DNA from: a bacterium
Lineage (GTDB): Bacteria > UBA8248
Assembly: GCA_022825065.1 (NCBI GenBank)
Contig: JAJDYR010000033.1
Location: 1 to 64,000 of the forward strand
Direction of reading: 5' to 3'
Length of the DNA: 64,000 nucleotides
Made by a program: the position numbers and the translations under genes. Below, one piece after another: positions 1 through 8,804 of this stretch. Within the stretch, counting starts at the first letter, position 1. Each line of letters begins with the position of its first letter. The notes beneath the pieces are model-generated. The model saw only the letters and a program-made list of their open reading frames with translations. It ran no database searches and was not told the origin of the DNA.

Positions 1-102
1 GCCTTCGAAATCGACGAAAAAGCGCCGCTCGGGCGCCGTGCGTCATCGTATCATGCCGACGAAGAAGGCCGCCTCCCGAATCAAGCCGTCCACGACTTCA
101 TA

Positions 103-2997
103 TCAGGCCGTTCCAAAGACTTGGTGAAATATCCGGGCTAAGCTATAGAGCCCAACATTATACAAGGAGTAAAAGGGATCGGATGATTTGAAATACTTGC
201 GATAGCCTGAACGCCCTCGTAGCGTACCACGCAAGGGTTTCTTGGGATCGCCCTCAAACTGCTTCAAGTAAGCGAAGGTCTTGGGACATCGACGCTTCAT
301 TTCAGTTTCGGGAATGCCTTTTCTCGCCTGCGGGTCTTGCGCAAGGATAATATATCTCGAAGATTGGGCGCGCCATCGCTGAATGTCGCGACCCCGGAGA
401 AGGGGATAAACCAAGTCTGGCTCAATAACCGCCTCCACTTGCTCGACCTTGAGATCGCCAGCATCATGCAAATTCCTTATTACCAACTCGTTATTAGGAA
501 GTGTTTTCAGTATTTCGATCCAGTAGACGCCGTTTAGCCAAGTACAACAACCCGCGTATGCCTTGTATTTACTCACTCCGATGACTTTTTTAATGCCGGG
601 AAGCGCCTGCTCTGGTACAGTGAGCCAAGGCGATGATTCTTTAGTAGGGATAACTGGTATAGCTCCCATTTTACGCTGACTAGTCATATTAAAAACGCTT
701 TCGAGCGATTCGTCTTGTGCAATACGCGACGGCCCGGTCCAAGCCGCATAATGAACTGGATAGCTAAAGGGGTGGTTTGTCTTTTCACATAAGAAGATCG
801 CGCTACGATTGGTCGCACCTTCAAAAACCTGTATCGCGCTCAGGTCATGAACGATGAATGGATTAAGATACCATGTCCCTTTAGGCGTCTCTTGAGTATA
901 CCGAAGCCGCCTAAACCCGTCGCCTGCACCCTGCGTTTTGAATACACTCTGAGTAATGACAAAGCCTAGTTTCCCATCTCCTTCTAAATAATTATCCAAA
1001 GTGGAATATGTGAAAAGCATGGACAGGTCTTTCTTGCCTCCACCCAAACGACCCTCAGACCCTGAAAGGGTAAACAGCCTATATCTCTGCCAGAGTGATT
1101 TCGTGGCGTCGCGGTAGCCGTCAGGTAGATGTTGCCAATTCACCCAAGGCGGATTCCCTGCCACGTAATTCACCTTACCAATGAACAAAGGTGCGAAGGC
1201 GTTCTTAATAATTCGCGCCCAAATGCCGTTTTTATTGTCGGCGTCGAGTTGCTGAAGATCACGATAAAGTTGCTTGTGGATTTCAACTTCGGTTACGGGT
1301 ATGACTTCAGATTCACAACGCTCCAGGAACTCTTCGGGCGAATAGCCATTGCGAATACAAAACTCAAGTGTATCGGCATAGCGACCGATATAATCGCGGT
1401 TTCCGGTAACTTCTGTCGGGATATTAAAATCACCGGCGCTTGTTTTGAGCTGTTGCGCACTACCCAACTTTCCAGCAGATAAGCCTCCATATTCCGAGGG
1501 GGTCATAATCGAATCGCACAGATAAACGGGAAGCTCAATATCACCGACATGGCGTCGCAGTTCGCGAATGGCCATCAGATAATTAGTGCGAGCAGCCATG
1601 ACGGCCAGAGGATTGAGGTCGAAGCCGATTATGTTGCGCAGGATTTTCCTCAATAACTCGTCTTCACGAAAACCGCATTCATGGCGATGATCATCAAACC
1701 ATTGCTTGACGCGGTTTATTGCCATCACCAGAAAAGTGCCCGAGCCGCAAGCGGGGTCGAGCATACGCTTGTCCGGGTCGCCGTCATAGCCTAGTTCGTC
1801 GAGCACGAGTTCGGCCAACCAGTCGGGCGTGTAGTATTCACCAAGATCGTGACGGACGGATTTGGGAAAGAGTTGCTGGTAGAGTTGCTTGAGCAAATCG
1901 CGGGACTCGGCAGGCTCAACGCTGAGCGTAGTCGGGTCGAATTGGTCGAAAGATAGCGTCATAGCTCGAACAGCCGTCGCGCAGTCCTCGTCCCAGGCGT
2001 CGAGATACCACGAGAAGAGGTCGCCCTCCAAGAAGTTGCGTATGCCGAGTTGCGACCAGATGCCGCCTTGTTCGAGGTTTCGCAGTTCGTCCCGCAATTT
2101 GGTCGAAGTAGGTGCGGAGGCGAGTTGCTTGAGCGTGGATGTCCCCAAAGGTGAGAAGGAAGATACAATCTCGGCCGCCAGCATTTTCATGAATATGGCG
2201 TAATAGGTATGAATCGCGAATAGGAGTTCCGCCGGATGTGCGTCGGGTACATTATAATGTTCGGCCAGTTTCCTGATCTTCGAGCTCTGGCCGGATATGT
2301 CATAGCCGCAAACCTCACCGAAAAGGATCTGCCATTGGCGAAAAAAAGTCTGCGACTTTGGACTTTGTGTCGTTCGGATAAGGTTGTGGATAAGCCTGAC
2401 ACCATTTTGAGCGCTTAAGCTTTCAAAGCCGAAATGCTCAGCTAGTCTCTTGGGGGTGAATGAAAGCCCACGCGCGCCCAACGACACGATTGACCGCAGC
2501 AATCGCTCGACAGTATGCGATGTAACCGGCTGGGGATCCCCGATATCAAATTTAGCCCCACGCCTCCGCACGAATACGAGCGTGTCGCCATCGCAGCCCA
2601 CACCGAAGATGCGTTCCATGCCAACATGCTCTTTCGCTTCGAAATCCTGAAAACGTTTTTTGAGTTGCTTGATGACGGCTTGCGTGCCCGGCGCGTTCTT
2701 GTTCTCAGTAATTCTGCCCGCGCCCTTCGGGTCCTTGTATTCGATGATCACGCCACCGTATTTGGAATCGACAAATCCACCCGCCAAGCCGTATTCATGA
2801 CGACCCCTGATGTCCAACCCTGCTTCCTGGATGAAATCGTCGATTAGCTTGTTACACTCATGGCGAACGTCTTCCTCGGAGTGGGCATCCCGAGCCGCCT
2901 CAACCATCTGGTCGGCCATGTTAACGGAGTGGGTTTTTATCAATGTTTCGAGGTCTGTATTCATCCGTCTCGCAACCTTATTATTTACGGGAACCAT
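103..2997 (-). CDS. Type IIG-like restriction-modification protein (N6-adenine DNA methyltransferase, Eco57I family)
   Basis: About 964 residues. The methyltransferase core is clear: GEYYTP near residue 386, the SAM-binding DPACGSG near 414 and the catalytic NPPW near 615, the order found in N6-adenine methylases of type I HsdM and type IIG enzymes. The N-terminal part has D77 followed by E86-Y-K88, a plausible PD-(D/E)XK nuclease motif, so one chain may both cut and methylate. YPLLRGRDIQRW near residue 865 resembles the start of the target-recognition region of Eco57I-type enzymes, but the protein ends soon after, so the C-terminus may be shortened. Start: ATG at 2997 has GAGGTGG upstream; TTG at 3012 and ATG at 2964 are alternatives. 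GC is visibly lower than in the rest of the window, suggesting transfer. No BREX or separate specificity gene is adjacent. The fold assignment is solid; restriction activity is inferred. Confidence 0.85.
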   Translation of the reverse strand: MVPVNNKVARRMNTDLETLIKTHSVNMADQMVEAARDAHSEEDVRHECNKLIDDFIQEAGLDIRGRHEYGLAGGFVDSKYGGVIIEYKDPKGAGRITENKNAPGTQAVIKQLKKRFQDFEAKEHVGMERIFGVGCDGDTLVFVRRRGAKFDIGDPQPVTSHTVERLLRSIVSLGARGLSFTPKRLAEHFGFESLSAQNGVRLIHNLIRTTQSPKSQTFFRQWQILFGEVCGYDISGQSSKIRKLAEHYNVPDAHPAELLFAIHTYYAIFMKMLAAEIVSSFSPLGTSTLKQLASAPTSTKLRDELRNLEQGGIWSQLGIRNFLEGDLFSWYLDAWDEDCATAVRAMTLSFDQFDPTTLSVEPAESRDLLKQLYQQLFPKSVRHDLGEYYTPDWLAELVLDELGYDGDPDKRMLDPACGSGTFLVMAINRVKQWFDDHRHECGFREDELLRKILRNIIGFDLNPLAVMAARTNYLMAIRELRRHVGDIELPVYLCDSIMTPSEYGGLSAGKLGSAQQLKTSAGDFNIPTEVTGNRDYIGRYADTLEFCIRNGYSPEEFLERCESEVIPVTEVEIHKQLYRDLQQLDADNKNGIWARIIKNAFAPLFIGKVNYVAGNPPWVNWQHLPDGYRDATKSLWQRYRLFTLSGSEGRLGGGKKDLSMLFTYSTLDNYLEGDGKLGFVITQSVFKTQGAGDGFRRLRYTQETPKGTWYLNPFIVHDLSAIQVFEGATNRSAIFLCEKTNHPFSYPVHYAAWTGPSRIAQDESLESVFNMTSQRKMGAIPVIPTKESSPWLTVPEQALPGIKKVIGVSKYKAYAGCCTWLNGVYWIEILKTLPNNELVIRNLHDAGDLKVEQVEAVIEPDLVYPLLRGRDIQRWRAQSSRYIILAQDPQARKGIPETEMKRRCPKTFAYLKQFEGDPKKPLRGTLRGRSGYRKYFKSSDPFYSLYNVGLYSLARIFHQVFGTA

Positions 2998-3265
2998 AAG
3001 AGTTATTGACAAACCACCTCATTTCAATCCCCCGCAATTTCCATGCTAACAGGCGTGTCATTTCTATCAAAAGCGCTTAAATTCATGAAACAGCAATCCG
3101 TTCACCAGAGACTTTCGAACCCTTTCATAGGTTTACCGGGGGAGCCCCTCTCCCCGCCCGATCGGCGAATCGACGATATGGATGGTCGAGGCTCTTAATT
3201 CCGCGCGGGAAGACGGGAGGCGACATTGCTCTGGAATTGGTATAGGTCTGATTCAGGCGAATAAT

Positions 3266-3466
3266 TTACTTGTTCGAGAAATTCGATATCGCCCCGCCAA
3301 AAGGTGGAGACAACGTGTAGTGGGGCTTTGTGTCTACTCCGAGTTCTTCCAGTTTCTTTTCCAACTCTCGATATTGTTCAACAACCAGCTTGGATACTTT
3401 CGGATTGCGCTCCAGTACTTTCTCGTGTCTTTCATCATCGACTGTTCTCGTTTCATTTGGCATCAT
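3266..3466 (-). CDS. Small hypothetical protein coupled to the SDH-type protease
   Basis: A 66-residue protein of unrecognised family. Its ATG overlaps the stop of the upstream protease gene in an ATGA arrangement, which implies translational coupling and makes it likely to be real. It is rich in charged residues with a probable helix around residues 26-42 (QYRELEKKLEELG), then a short hydrophobic stretch ending in TLSPPFGG. No signal peptide or membrane segment is seen. It could bind or regulate the protease, but that is inference from coupling only. The next 250 bases, up to the methyltransferase start, hold no supportable gene. Confidence 0.55.
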   Translation of the reverse strand: MMPNETRTVDDERHEKVLERNPKVSKLVVEQYRELEKKLEELGVDTKPHYTLSPPFGGAISNFSNK

Positions 3467-4323
3467 CAGAAATACTCCTTCGTATGCACAAAAGAAATCA
3501 AGTTTTCCCGATCCAAGTAATCAGTTAGCAGATCGAAGTAATCTCTTATGCACTTGCTTAATTCTTCCTTTCCGTTTTCCGAATAGTCGTCAATTTTGAG
3601 TTTCAATTCATACCTCAACGTATCAATACTAATACCTCTTCCATGAGAATGCCATCTTTCTGGATCGTTTAACAGATGGGCAATTTCTTTCGCTCGTTCC
3701 CGCTTCATATCTTCTGTAACCGGTATTTCTCTAGTCTCCGTGGTATCCCAATCCTTGAATTTGTATTGCGACAACCATGTGATTAGAAGTTCCACCGAAA
3801 GTTCACGTGCTTGTTCGAATTGATACAACTCAGCCAAGTCGAGCTTTTCAAGCATTGCATATTCGGCGGTAGTAAGGTTGCCCTCCTCGGCTTTTTTGTT
3901 CAGTTTTTGATACTGATTCAAATAAGCCAGCGCCGGCACAAGTTTACCATCTTTGAAAATTTGAGGGTCAATCGGTCCCAGTCGAGAAAAATAGTCCATC
4001 ATTATATTATCGGCACTCAAAGCGAATACCGTTCCTGCAGACATTGCCGCATCAGGCACAATGACGATCACCTCTGTATAAAAATTCCTGATGACCCCGA
4101 CCATTCGTTCCACAATTTCAACAACACCACCAGGGGTTTGCAAAACGATCGCTAATTTGTCCTTGGGACTGCCGTTCATTTCAACCGCATCCCTGACTCT
4201 TTTATCAAGCCCAGGTACTATGGGACTAACTATTGTCATTGTGTCGACATTGCCTAATTGTTCACCAATACCGGCAATTTGGTCATTAAGTTGATCTTTG
4301 ATATGGCCATCCAGCGGTCTCAT
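3466..4323 (-). CDS. Serine dehydrogenase proteinase (SDH_sah) family, ClpP/SppA-like fold
   Basis: About 285 residues from ATG 4323, chosen because GAAGGT lies 8 bases upstream; an ATG at 4365 would add 14 residues. LQTPGG (about 61-66) and AAMSAGT with the probable nucleophile Ser95, followed by RLGPIDPQ (about 115-121), match the SDH_sah branch of the crotonase/ClpP-fold serine proteases. There is no signal peptide or obvious transmembrane helix, so it is probably cytoplasmic or peripheral. The C-terminal third is helical and highly charged. It sits between the coupled small ORF and the pyruvate dehydrogenase genes, in the same low-GC block and on the same strand as the methyltransferase. 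Members of this family occur near restriction genes and phage-related loci, so an accessory or defence role is possible but unproven. Confidence 0.8.
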   Translation of the reverse strand: MRPLDGHIKDQLNDQIAGIGEQLGNVDTMTIVSPIVPGLDKRVRDAVEMNGSPKDKLAIVLQTPGGVVEIVERMVGVIRNFYTEVIVIVPDAAMSAGTVFALSADNIMMDYFSRLGPIDPQIFKDGKLVPALAYLNQYQKLNKKAEEGNLTTAEYAMLEKLDLAELYQFEQARELSVELLITWLSQYKFKDWDTTETREIPVTEDMKRERAKEIAHLLNDPERWHSHGRGISIDTLRYELKLKIDDYSENGKEELSKCIRDYFDLLTDYLDRENLISFVHTKEYF

Positions 4324-4451
4324 AATTTCTACCTTCTTCCCTGCCCTTTCACAATTCCAATCCATTCATATCCACGCTGTTGTAAATTTCCGAACAAACC
4401 CACCCTCAAATCTACCAGACATCATCCTGGAAACCGACTGTTCAGGTCTGA

Positions 4452-4471
4452 GGACAGGTCGCGACCTGTCC
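4452..4471. repeat. Perfect 20-bp palindrome (REP-like)
   Basis: GGACAGGTCG is followed directly by its reverse complement. It lies in the 200-base gap between the protease start and the E1 beta stop, at the border between lower-GC and high-GC sequence. There is no T-tract on either side, so it is not a typical intrinsic terminator. It looks like the short palindromes scattered between genes in many GC-rich genomes. Confidence 0.6.
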
Positions 4472-4525
4472 CTACCAAAAACCCGGACTCTCGATCCTTC
4501 CACAAGTTTTCCGGGCGAGCCCCCC

Positions 4526-5506
4526 CTACACACTCACCCCCAGCGCCTTTTTCGCGGCGTCGACGACGTTGGCGGTGTTGGGGAGCACGAAGTCCTCGAG
4601 GCGGGGCTCGAAGGGGATGGGCGCGTCGAGGGCGGCCACGCGGCCGATGGGGGCGTCGAGGTAGTCGAAGGCTTCCTCCTGGACGGCGGCGGAGATCTCC
4701 GAACCCACGCCGCTCCTCAGGTGCCCTTCCTCGACGATGATGCAGCGGTTCGTCTTGCGGACGGATTCGGCGAGCGTCTCGGTGTCGAGCGGGGCCAGCG
4801 TCCGGGGGTCGACCACTTCGGCGCTGATGCCTTCCCCGGCGAGTTCATCCGCCGCCGCCAGGCAGTTGTGCACCTGGTAGCCCACGCCGATGAGGGTGAT
4901 GTCCGAGCCTTCGCGCTTCACGGCGGCCTGGCCGAAGGGGGTGACGTGCTCGCCCTCGGGGACGGGCCCCTTCATCTTGTAGAGCATCTTGTGCTCCACC
5001 ATGAGCACGGGGTTGTCGTCGCGGATCGCCGCGCACATGAGGCCCTTCGCGTCCGCGGGGTCGCTCGGCGCGGCCACCTTGATGCCCGGTATCTGCATGA
5101 ACCAGGCCTCCAGGCACTGGCTGTGCGTGGGGCCGTACTGCACGCCGCCGCCGCCGGGGGTGCGCACGACGAGCGGCACGCTCAACTGCCCGCCCAGCAT
5201 GTAGCGCAGCTTGGCCGCCTGGTTGATGAGCGGGTCCATCGCCAGCATGATGAAGTCCATGAACATGATCTCGACGATGGGCCTGTAGCCCGCCATGGCG
5301 GCGCCCACGCCCGCGCCCACGATGCCGAGTTCGCTGATGGGCGTATCGCGCACGCGGTCTTTTCCGAATTTCTCCGCGAGGCCCTTCGTCACGCCGAACA
5401 CGTAGGCCAGTTCCACGTCCTCGCCCATGACGATCACGCGCTCATCCCTCTCCATCTCCTCGTGATGGGCTTCTGTCAACGCATCCACAAATGTGATCTC
5501 TCGCAT
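4526..5506 (-). CDS. pdhB: 2-oxoacid (pyruvate) dehydrogenase E1 component, beta subunit
   Basis: 326 residues, normal length for E1 beta. It pairs with E1 alpha to decarboxylate pyruvate or a related 2-oxoacid with thiamine diphosphate and pass the acyl group to lipoyl-E2. Family landmarks are GEDVELAYVFGVTKGL near the N-terminus, DTPISELGIVGAGVGAA, and the C-terminal transketolase domain with VDPRTLAPLD and EEGHLRSGVG. Start ATG 5506 has GGAGAG seven bases upstream; an upstream in-frame start would add eight residues without support. E1 alpha lies upstream on the same strand, but 491 bases with a palindromic element separate them, unusual for a tightly coupled pair. No E2 or E3 gene is in the window, so substrate (pyruvate, acetoin or branched-chain) cannot be fixed. 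Confidence 0.9.
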   Translation of the reverse strand: MREITFVDALTEAHHEEMERDERVIVMGEDVELAYVFGVTKGLAEKFGKDRVRDTPISELGIVGAGVGAAMAGYRPIVEIMFMDFIMLAMDPLINQAAKLRYMLGGQLSVPLVVRTPGGGGVQYGPTHSQCLEAWFMQIPGIKVAAPSDPADAKGLMCAAIRDDNPVLMVEHKMLYKMKGPVPEGEHVTPFGQAAVKREGSDITLIGVGYQVHNCLAAADELAGEGISAEVVDPRTLAPLDTETLAESVRKTNRCIIVEEGHLRSGVGSEISAAVQEEAFDYLDAPIGRVAALDAPIPFEPRLEDFVLPNTANVVDAAKKALGVSV

Positions 5507-5736
5507 CTCATTTCTCTCCAGTGTTTTCACCGGGCGCGCCGCGCCACGGGACGGGGTTTTCCAGGGGAATTATATACTTCGGTTGACAACTTCTTTTTGC
5601 CGATCAATTCATCATTCCTTCTCGAAAACCACTCTCCGCTGCTTGGGCTTTTTTCACTCCCCCCTTGAGGGGGTTGCTGAAAAAGCCGGTGTACGTCACC
5701 TGCGGCGATCTCTCTCCACAAAGAGCATTTCAAATC

Positions 5737-5908
5737 AACTCCCCCCTTGAGGGGGAGTCGGCAAGACGAGGGCGAAGCCCGAAGTCGCGCCGGTGGGGGG
5801 ACATGCCACAGAGTAAACCTCCCCCCACCGCATCAGCCTTCGCAAAAAACGCTCGGCTTCTGTCGGGCTTTCCCCTCGGGAAGCCCGACCCCCTCAAGGG
5901 GGGAGTGA
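5737..5908. repeat. MITE-like element with 20-bp terminal inverted repeats (element C, copy 1)
   Basis: The left end (ACTCCCCCCTTGAGGGGG) and right end (CCCCCTCAAGGGGGGAGT) are inverted repeats, with a second inner inverted pair GGTGGGGGG/CCCCCCACC. The right half is closely similar, in opposite orientation, to 18590-18680. It has no coding potential. It fills most of the pdhA-pdhB gap (5507-5997), together with partial CCCCCTTGAGGGGG motifs at about 5657 and CCCCTCAGGGG at about 5960. Confidence 0.75.
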
Positions 5909-5997
5909 AATCTGCTCTCATCGGTCGCGTCAACACCTCGTTCATCAGGACTTTTCAACAACCCCCTCAGGGGTCAATGATTCCACCATCCCCTCTT

Positions 5998-6990
5998 TTA
6001 GGCATACACGTCTTCGAGGGCCGATTCGAGCGTGGCTTCGGGGCTTCCCTCCGCGAAGTCGATGGCGTCGTTGAGCTCCTTGTCCACGGCCTTCAGGTGC
6101 GCCTTTTTCTGCGCTTCGGTGAGGTTCAGCATGTCGGCCGCGATCGTGAGCGGATCGCGCTTCCTCCACTCGTCCACCTCTTCTTTCGTGCGGTAGGGGC
6201 CGAACTGGGGGTCGCCGCGCGAGTGGCCGAAGAAGCGATACGTCTTCGCCTCGATGAGGCTCGGGCCGCCCCCCTCGCGCGCGCGGCGCACGGCCTCGGC
6301 GGTCGCCTCGTAGACGGCCACGACGTCCATGCCGTCCACCGTCACGCCCGGCGAGTCGTAGCCCTGCGCGCGCACGCTGATGTCCTTGACGGCGGTGGAG
6401 CGCTCCACGTGGTAGCTCACCGCGTAGTGGTTGTTCTCGCAGAAGAAGATGACGGGCAGCTTCCAGATGGCGCACAGGTTCATCGACTCATGGAAGCTGC
6501 CCTGGTTCGAGGCGCCGTCCCCGAAGAAGACCACCGCCACGCGGCCCGCGCCTTCGAGCTGGTAGGCAAGGCCCATCCCCGTCGCCATCGGCATGTTCGC
6601 CCCCACGATGGAGTGCGCGCCGTAGTGGCCCTTCGAGATATCGGCGATGTGCATGGAGCCGCCCCGCGCCTTGCAGAGCCCGGTGGACTTGCCAAGCAAC
6701 TCGGCCATCATCTCGGGCATCCGGGTGCCCTTGGCGATGGAGTGCCCGTGGCCCCGGTGGGTGGTGAGGATGGCGTCCTCGTCGTTCAGCGCCGTGCAGA
6801 CGCCGACCGAGCACGCCTCCTGCCCGATGCTCACGTGGACCGCGCCCTTCACCCGGCCCGCCATGAAGAACTCGTCCGTCTTCTCCTCGAAGCGGCGGAT
6901 GCGCAGCATGTTGCGGTACATCGCGTTCAGGTCCTTTTTCGTCAACCTCTTCGGCTTCGCCGATCTTCCCTTCTTCGCCCTGGTGGCCAC
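5998..6990 (-). CDS. pdhA: 2-oxoacid (pyruvate) dehydrogenase E1 component, alpha subunit
   Basis: 330 residues. The thiamine diphosphate motif runs from GDGASNQG to CENN (about residues 170-195), and YRFFGHSRGDP is the conserved loop of E1 alpha. Other landmarks are HVSIGQEA near 55 and RGGSMHIAD near 115. The N-terminus is lysine- and arginine-rich (about 18 residues). The start is GTG at 6990, preceded by GGGAGGGGGAGG. Together with the downstream beta subunit it forms a heterotetrameric E1. The overall pattern fits the PDH/acetoin dehydrogenase alpha family; a branched-chain substrate is not excluded. Confidence 0.9.
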   Translation of the reverse strand: MATRAKKGRSAKPKRLTKKDLNAMYRNMLRIRRFEEKTDEFFMAGRVKGAVHVSIGQEACSVGVCTALNDEDAILTTHRGHGHSIAKGTRMPEMMAELLGKSTGLCKARGGSMHIADISKGHYGAHSIVGANMPMATGMGLAYQLEGAGRVAVVFFGDGASNQGSFHESMNLCAIWKLPVIFFCENNHYAVSYHVERSTAVKDISVRAQGYDSPGVTVDGMDVVAVYEATAEAVRRAREGGGPSLIEAKTYRFFGHSRGDPQFGPYRTKEEVDEWRKRDPLTIAADMLNLTEAQKKAHLKAVDKELNDAIDFAEGSPEATLESALEDVYA

Positions 6991-7162
6991 GGCCTCCCCC
7001 TCCCGGCGATGACAACGGAATACGCCTTTTGAAGTATTGCGAGTAAATGAATTCTAGACTCCCATCACTACCACACGGGGCGGTGATGGTTCAATCGGCG
7101 CGGTGGGGGGCTGGTGAAATAGCCTTTGCCAAAGGAGCAACCCCCCCTTGTCAGGGGATAAA

Positions 7163-7279
7163 AGCAACCCCCCCTACCCCCCCTTAACAGGGGGGCAAGA
7201 AAAAGCAAAACCCCCTCAACCCGGTGGGGGCGCATCGCCTTTTCATACCCCCCTGACAAGGGGGGGTAGGGGGGGTTGA
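7163..7279. repeat. MITE-like palindromic element B, copy 1
   Basis: An element of about 117 bp with terminal inverted repeats of about 30 bases: GCAACCCCCCCTACCCCCC at the left and GGGGTAGGGGGGGTTG at the right, each joined to a CCTTAACAGGGG or CCTGACAAGGGG hairpin. The middle is CCGGTGGGGGCGCATCGCC. Related copies are at 18430-18533 and 48213-48331. A partial motif (CCCCCCCTTGTCAGGGG) precedes it at 7141. It occupies most of the 333-base gap between pdhA and the RibD-like gene; no gene is seen in that gap. Confidence 0.75.
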
Positions 7280-7323
7280 TTTTCAAGAACGACACTTTCC
7301 CAACACCCCCGGTGCGTGATGCC

Positions 7324-7998
7324 TCACTCACGCTTCGCCTTGTAGCGCAGGAACAGCTCATCCCCCTCCCGCCGGACCTCCTCAAGCGTCAGACCCAGAA
7401 ACTCGCCCGATCGAAACCCCGGCCCGTCCATGAGCGTGGGCGCCGATGCGCCACCCGCCAGCCACGGGGTGAGCGTCACGTGAAATTCGTCGATATGACG
7501 GGCGAACTCCCATACCAGGGAACCCCCGCCCTCTATCAGCACGTTCTTCATCCCCCGCTCACCGAGATAGGCCAGCACCTGGCCGGCGAGGGACTCCGCT
7601 TTATCCAGAACGACGATTTCAGCGCCTGCTTCCCGGGCCGCCCCTAAACGCGATGCCCCCTCCGGCGCAGTGAATATGAGCCGCTCGATCTCCTCGGCTG
7701 AAAACCACGGCAGCGTCTCAGGAAAATCGCCGCTTTTCGTGATCAGAGCGTTCGCCGGATGCGGCGGGAGGCCGCGCTCGACCCGTTCGCTCACCAAAGA
7801 TTCCTCGCGCACCCGCGCGGGATGCCGCGCCGTCCTCAGCGTCTCGCCGCCCCATATCACGGCGTCCGCTTTGGCTCTTAAGCGATCCATCTCCAGGCGG
7901 TCCGCTTTCGAACCAAGCGGGAAATCCTCTCGGTCGAAACTTGCGATTTTCCCGTCGAGCGTCACCGCCAGGTTCGCGTATACGAAGGGTTCGTCCAT
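7324..7998 (-). CDS. RibD C-terminal domain / dihydrofolate reductase-like NADPH reductase
   Basis: 224 residues from ATG 7998; a TTG at 8010 is possible but less likely. YANLAVTLDGKIAS at the N-terminus, DAVIWGGETLR near 50-60 and VLIEGGGSLVWEF near 155-167 are hallmarks of the bacterial bifunctional deaminase-reductase C-terminal domain (RibD_C), which binds NADPH. In riboflavin synthesis this domain reduces the ribosylamino-pyrimidine. Here it stands alone without a deaminase domain or other rib genes, so the substrate is unknown. It is divergent from the metallo-hydrolase gene at 8107, with about 110 bases between. Confidence 0.8.
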   Translation of the reverse strand: MDEPFVYANLAVTLDGKIASFDREDFPLGSKADRLEMDRLRAKADAVIWGGETLRTARHPARVREESLVSERVERGLPPHPANALITKSGDFPETLPWFSAEEIERLIFTAPEGASRLGAAREAGAEIVVLDKAESLAGQVLAYLGERGMKNVLIEGGGSLVWEFARHIDEFHVTLTPWLAGGASAPTLMDGPGFRSGEFLGLTLEEVRREGDELFLRYKAKRE

Positions 7999-8106
7999 GA
8001 AAATTCTCAACTCAAGGTTGTGGTCTGCCCGGTTAAGGCAGTAAAGTTTCCTGTCGCCCCGTCTTCATGAACGCCGGCATTCATCAGACAAAGGAGAGAA
8101 AACGAC

Positions 8107-8757
8107 ATGGGTGAATTCGACCAGAGAGTGGACCTTCCCGCTCTCGATTTCCAAAAACTCAACATCGGCCCCTACAGCAACAACGTGTACGTGCTGACGT
8201 GCAAGGCGACGAAGGAGTGCGTCATCATCGACACCTCCCATTCCGCCGAGCCGATCCTCGCCGCGTGCGAAGGCGCCACGCCCAAATACATTCTACAGAC
8301 CCATTGCCACGGCGACCACATCGACGCGCTCGATGAGGTGCGCAGCCGCACGGGCGCGCCCCTGGGCCAGCACGCCGAAGACGCGAAGGAGTTCGGCATC
8401 AGCCCGGATTTCACCATCGCGGACGGCGAGGAGATCACTTTCGGCGAGATCACGCTCAAGGCCATCCACACGCCCGGGCACTGCAAGGGCATGCTGATGT
8501 TCTACTACCCGGGTCATTGCGTCTGCGGGGACACGATTTTCCCCGGCGGCCCCGGCAAGACCTGGAACCACGGGCAACTGCTGACCTCGCTCGATTCCAT
8601 CGAGAACAAGGTATTCGCCCTGCCGGATGAGACGGTTCTCTACCCCGGCCACGGGGCGAACAGCACCGTCGCGCAGAGCAAGGCGGAAGTCGCCGGGTTC
8701 CGCGCCGCGGGAAGACCGGGGCCGGATGAATTCGGCGACGTCACCTGGGATAGCTAA
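8107..8757 (+). CDS. Metallo-beta-lactamase-fold hydrolase (glyoxalase II-like)
   Basis: 216 residues with a good ribosome site (AAAGGAGAG) upstream of ATG 8107. LQTHCHGDHIDALDE (about 61-75) carries the HxHxDH zinc motif, and HTPGHCKG (near 120), CGDTIF (near 139) and YPGHG (near 178) supply the remaining metal ligands in the usual order. This is the glyoxalase II / MBL hydrolase pattern, which cleaves thioester or related bonds. No signal peptide is seen, so it is cytoplasmic. It is followed 48 bases later by a VOC (glyoxalase I fold) gene on the same strand. The pair suggests a two-step aldehyde or glutathione-adduct detoxification, but the substrate cannot be told from sequence. Confidence 0.88.
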   Translation: MGEFDQRVDLPALDFQKLNIGPYSNNVYVLTCKATKECVIIDTSHSAEPILAACEGATPKYILQTHCHGDHIDALDEVRSRTGAPLGQHAEDAKEFGISPDFTIADGEEITFGEITLKAIHTPGHCKGMLMFYYPGHCVCGDTIFPGGPGKTWNHGQLLTSLDSIENKVFALPDETVLYPGHGANSTVAQSKAEVAGFRAAGRPGPDEFGDVTWDS

Positions 8758-8804
8758 ACGATAAAACGAGACCTGAAAGGGTTCAAAGAGACAGGAGCCA
8801 AGCA

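Noticed and set aside
1-141. A plus-strand open frame entering from the left edge
   Set aside because: Only 46 codons, no recognisable sequence, and it overlaps the end of the methyltransferase gene; it cannot be supported.
103-2997. The methyltransferase as a BREX PglX protein
   Set aside because: It is shorter than PglX and no pglZ, brxC or brxL gene is nearby.
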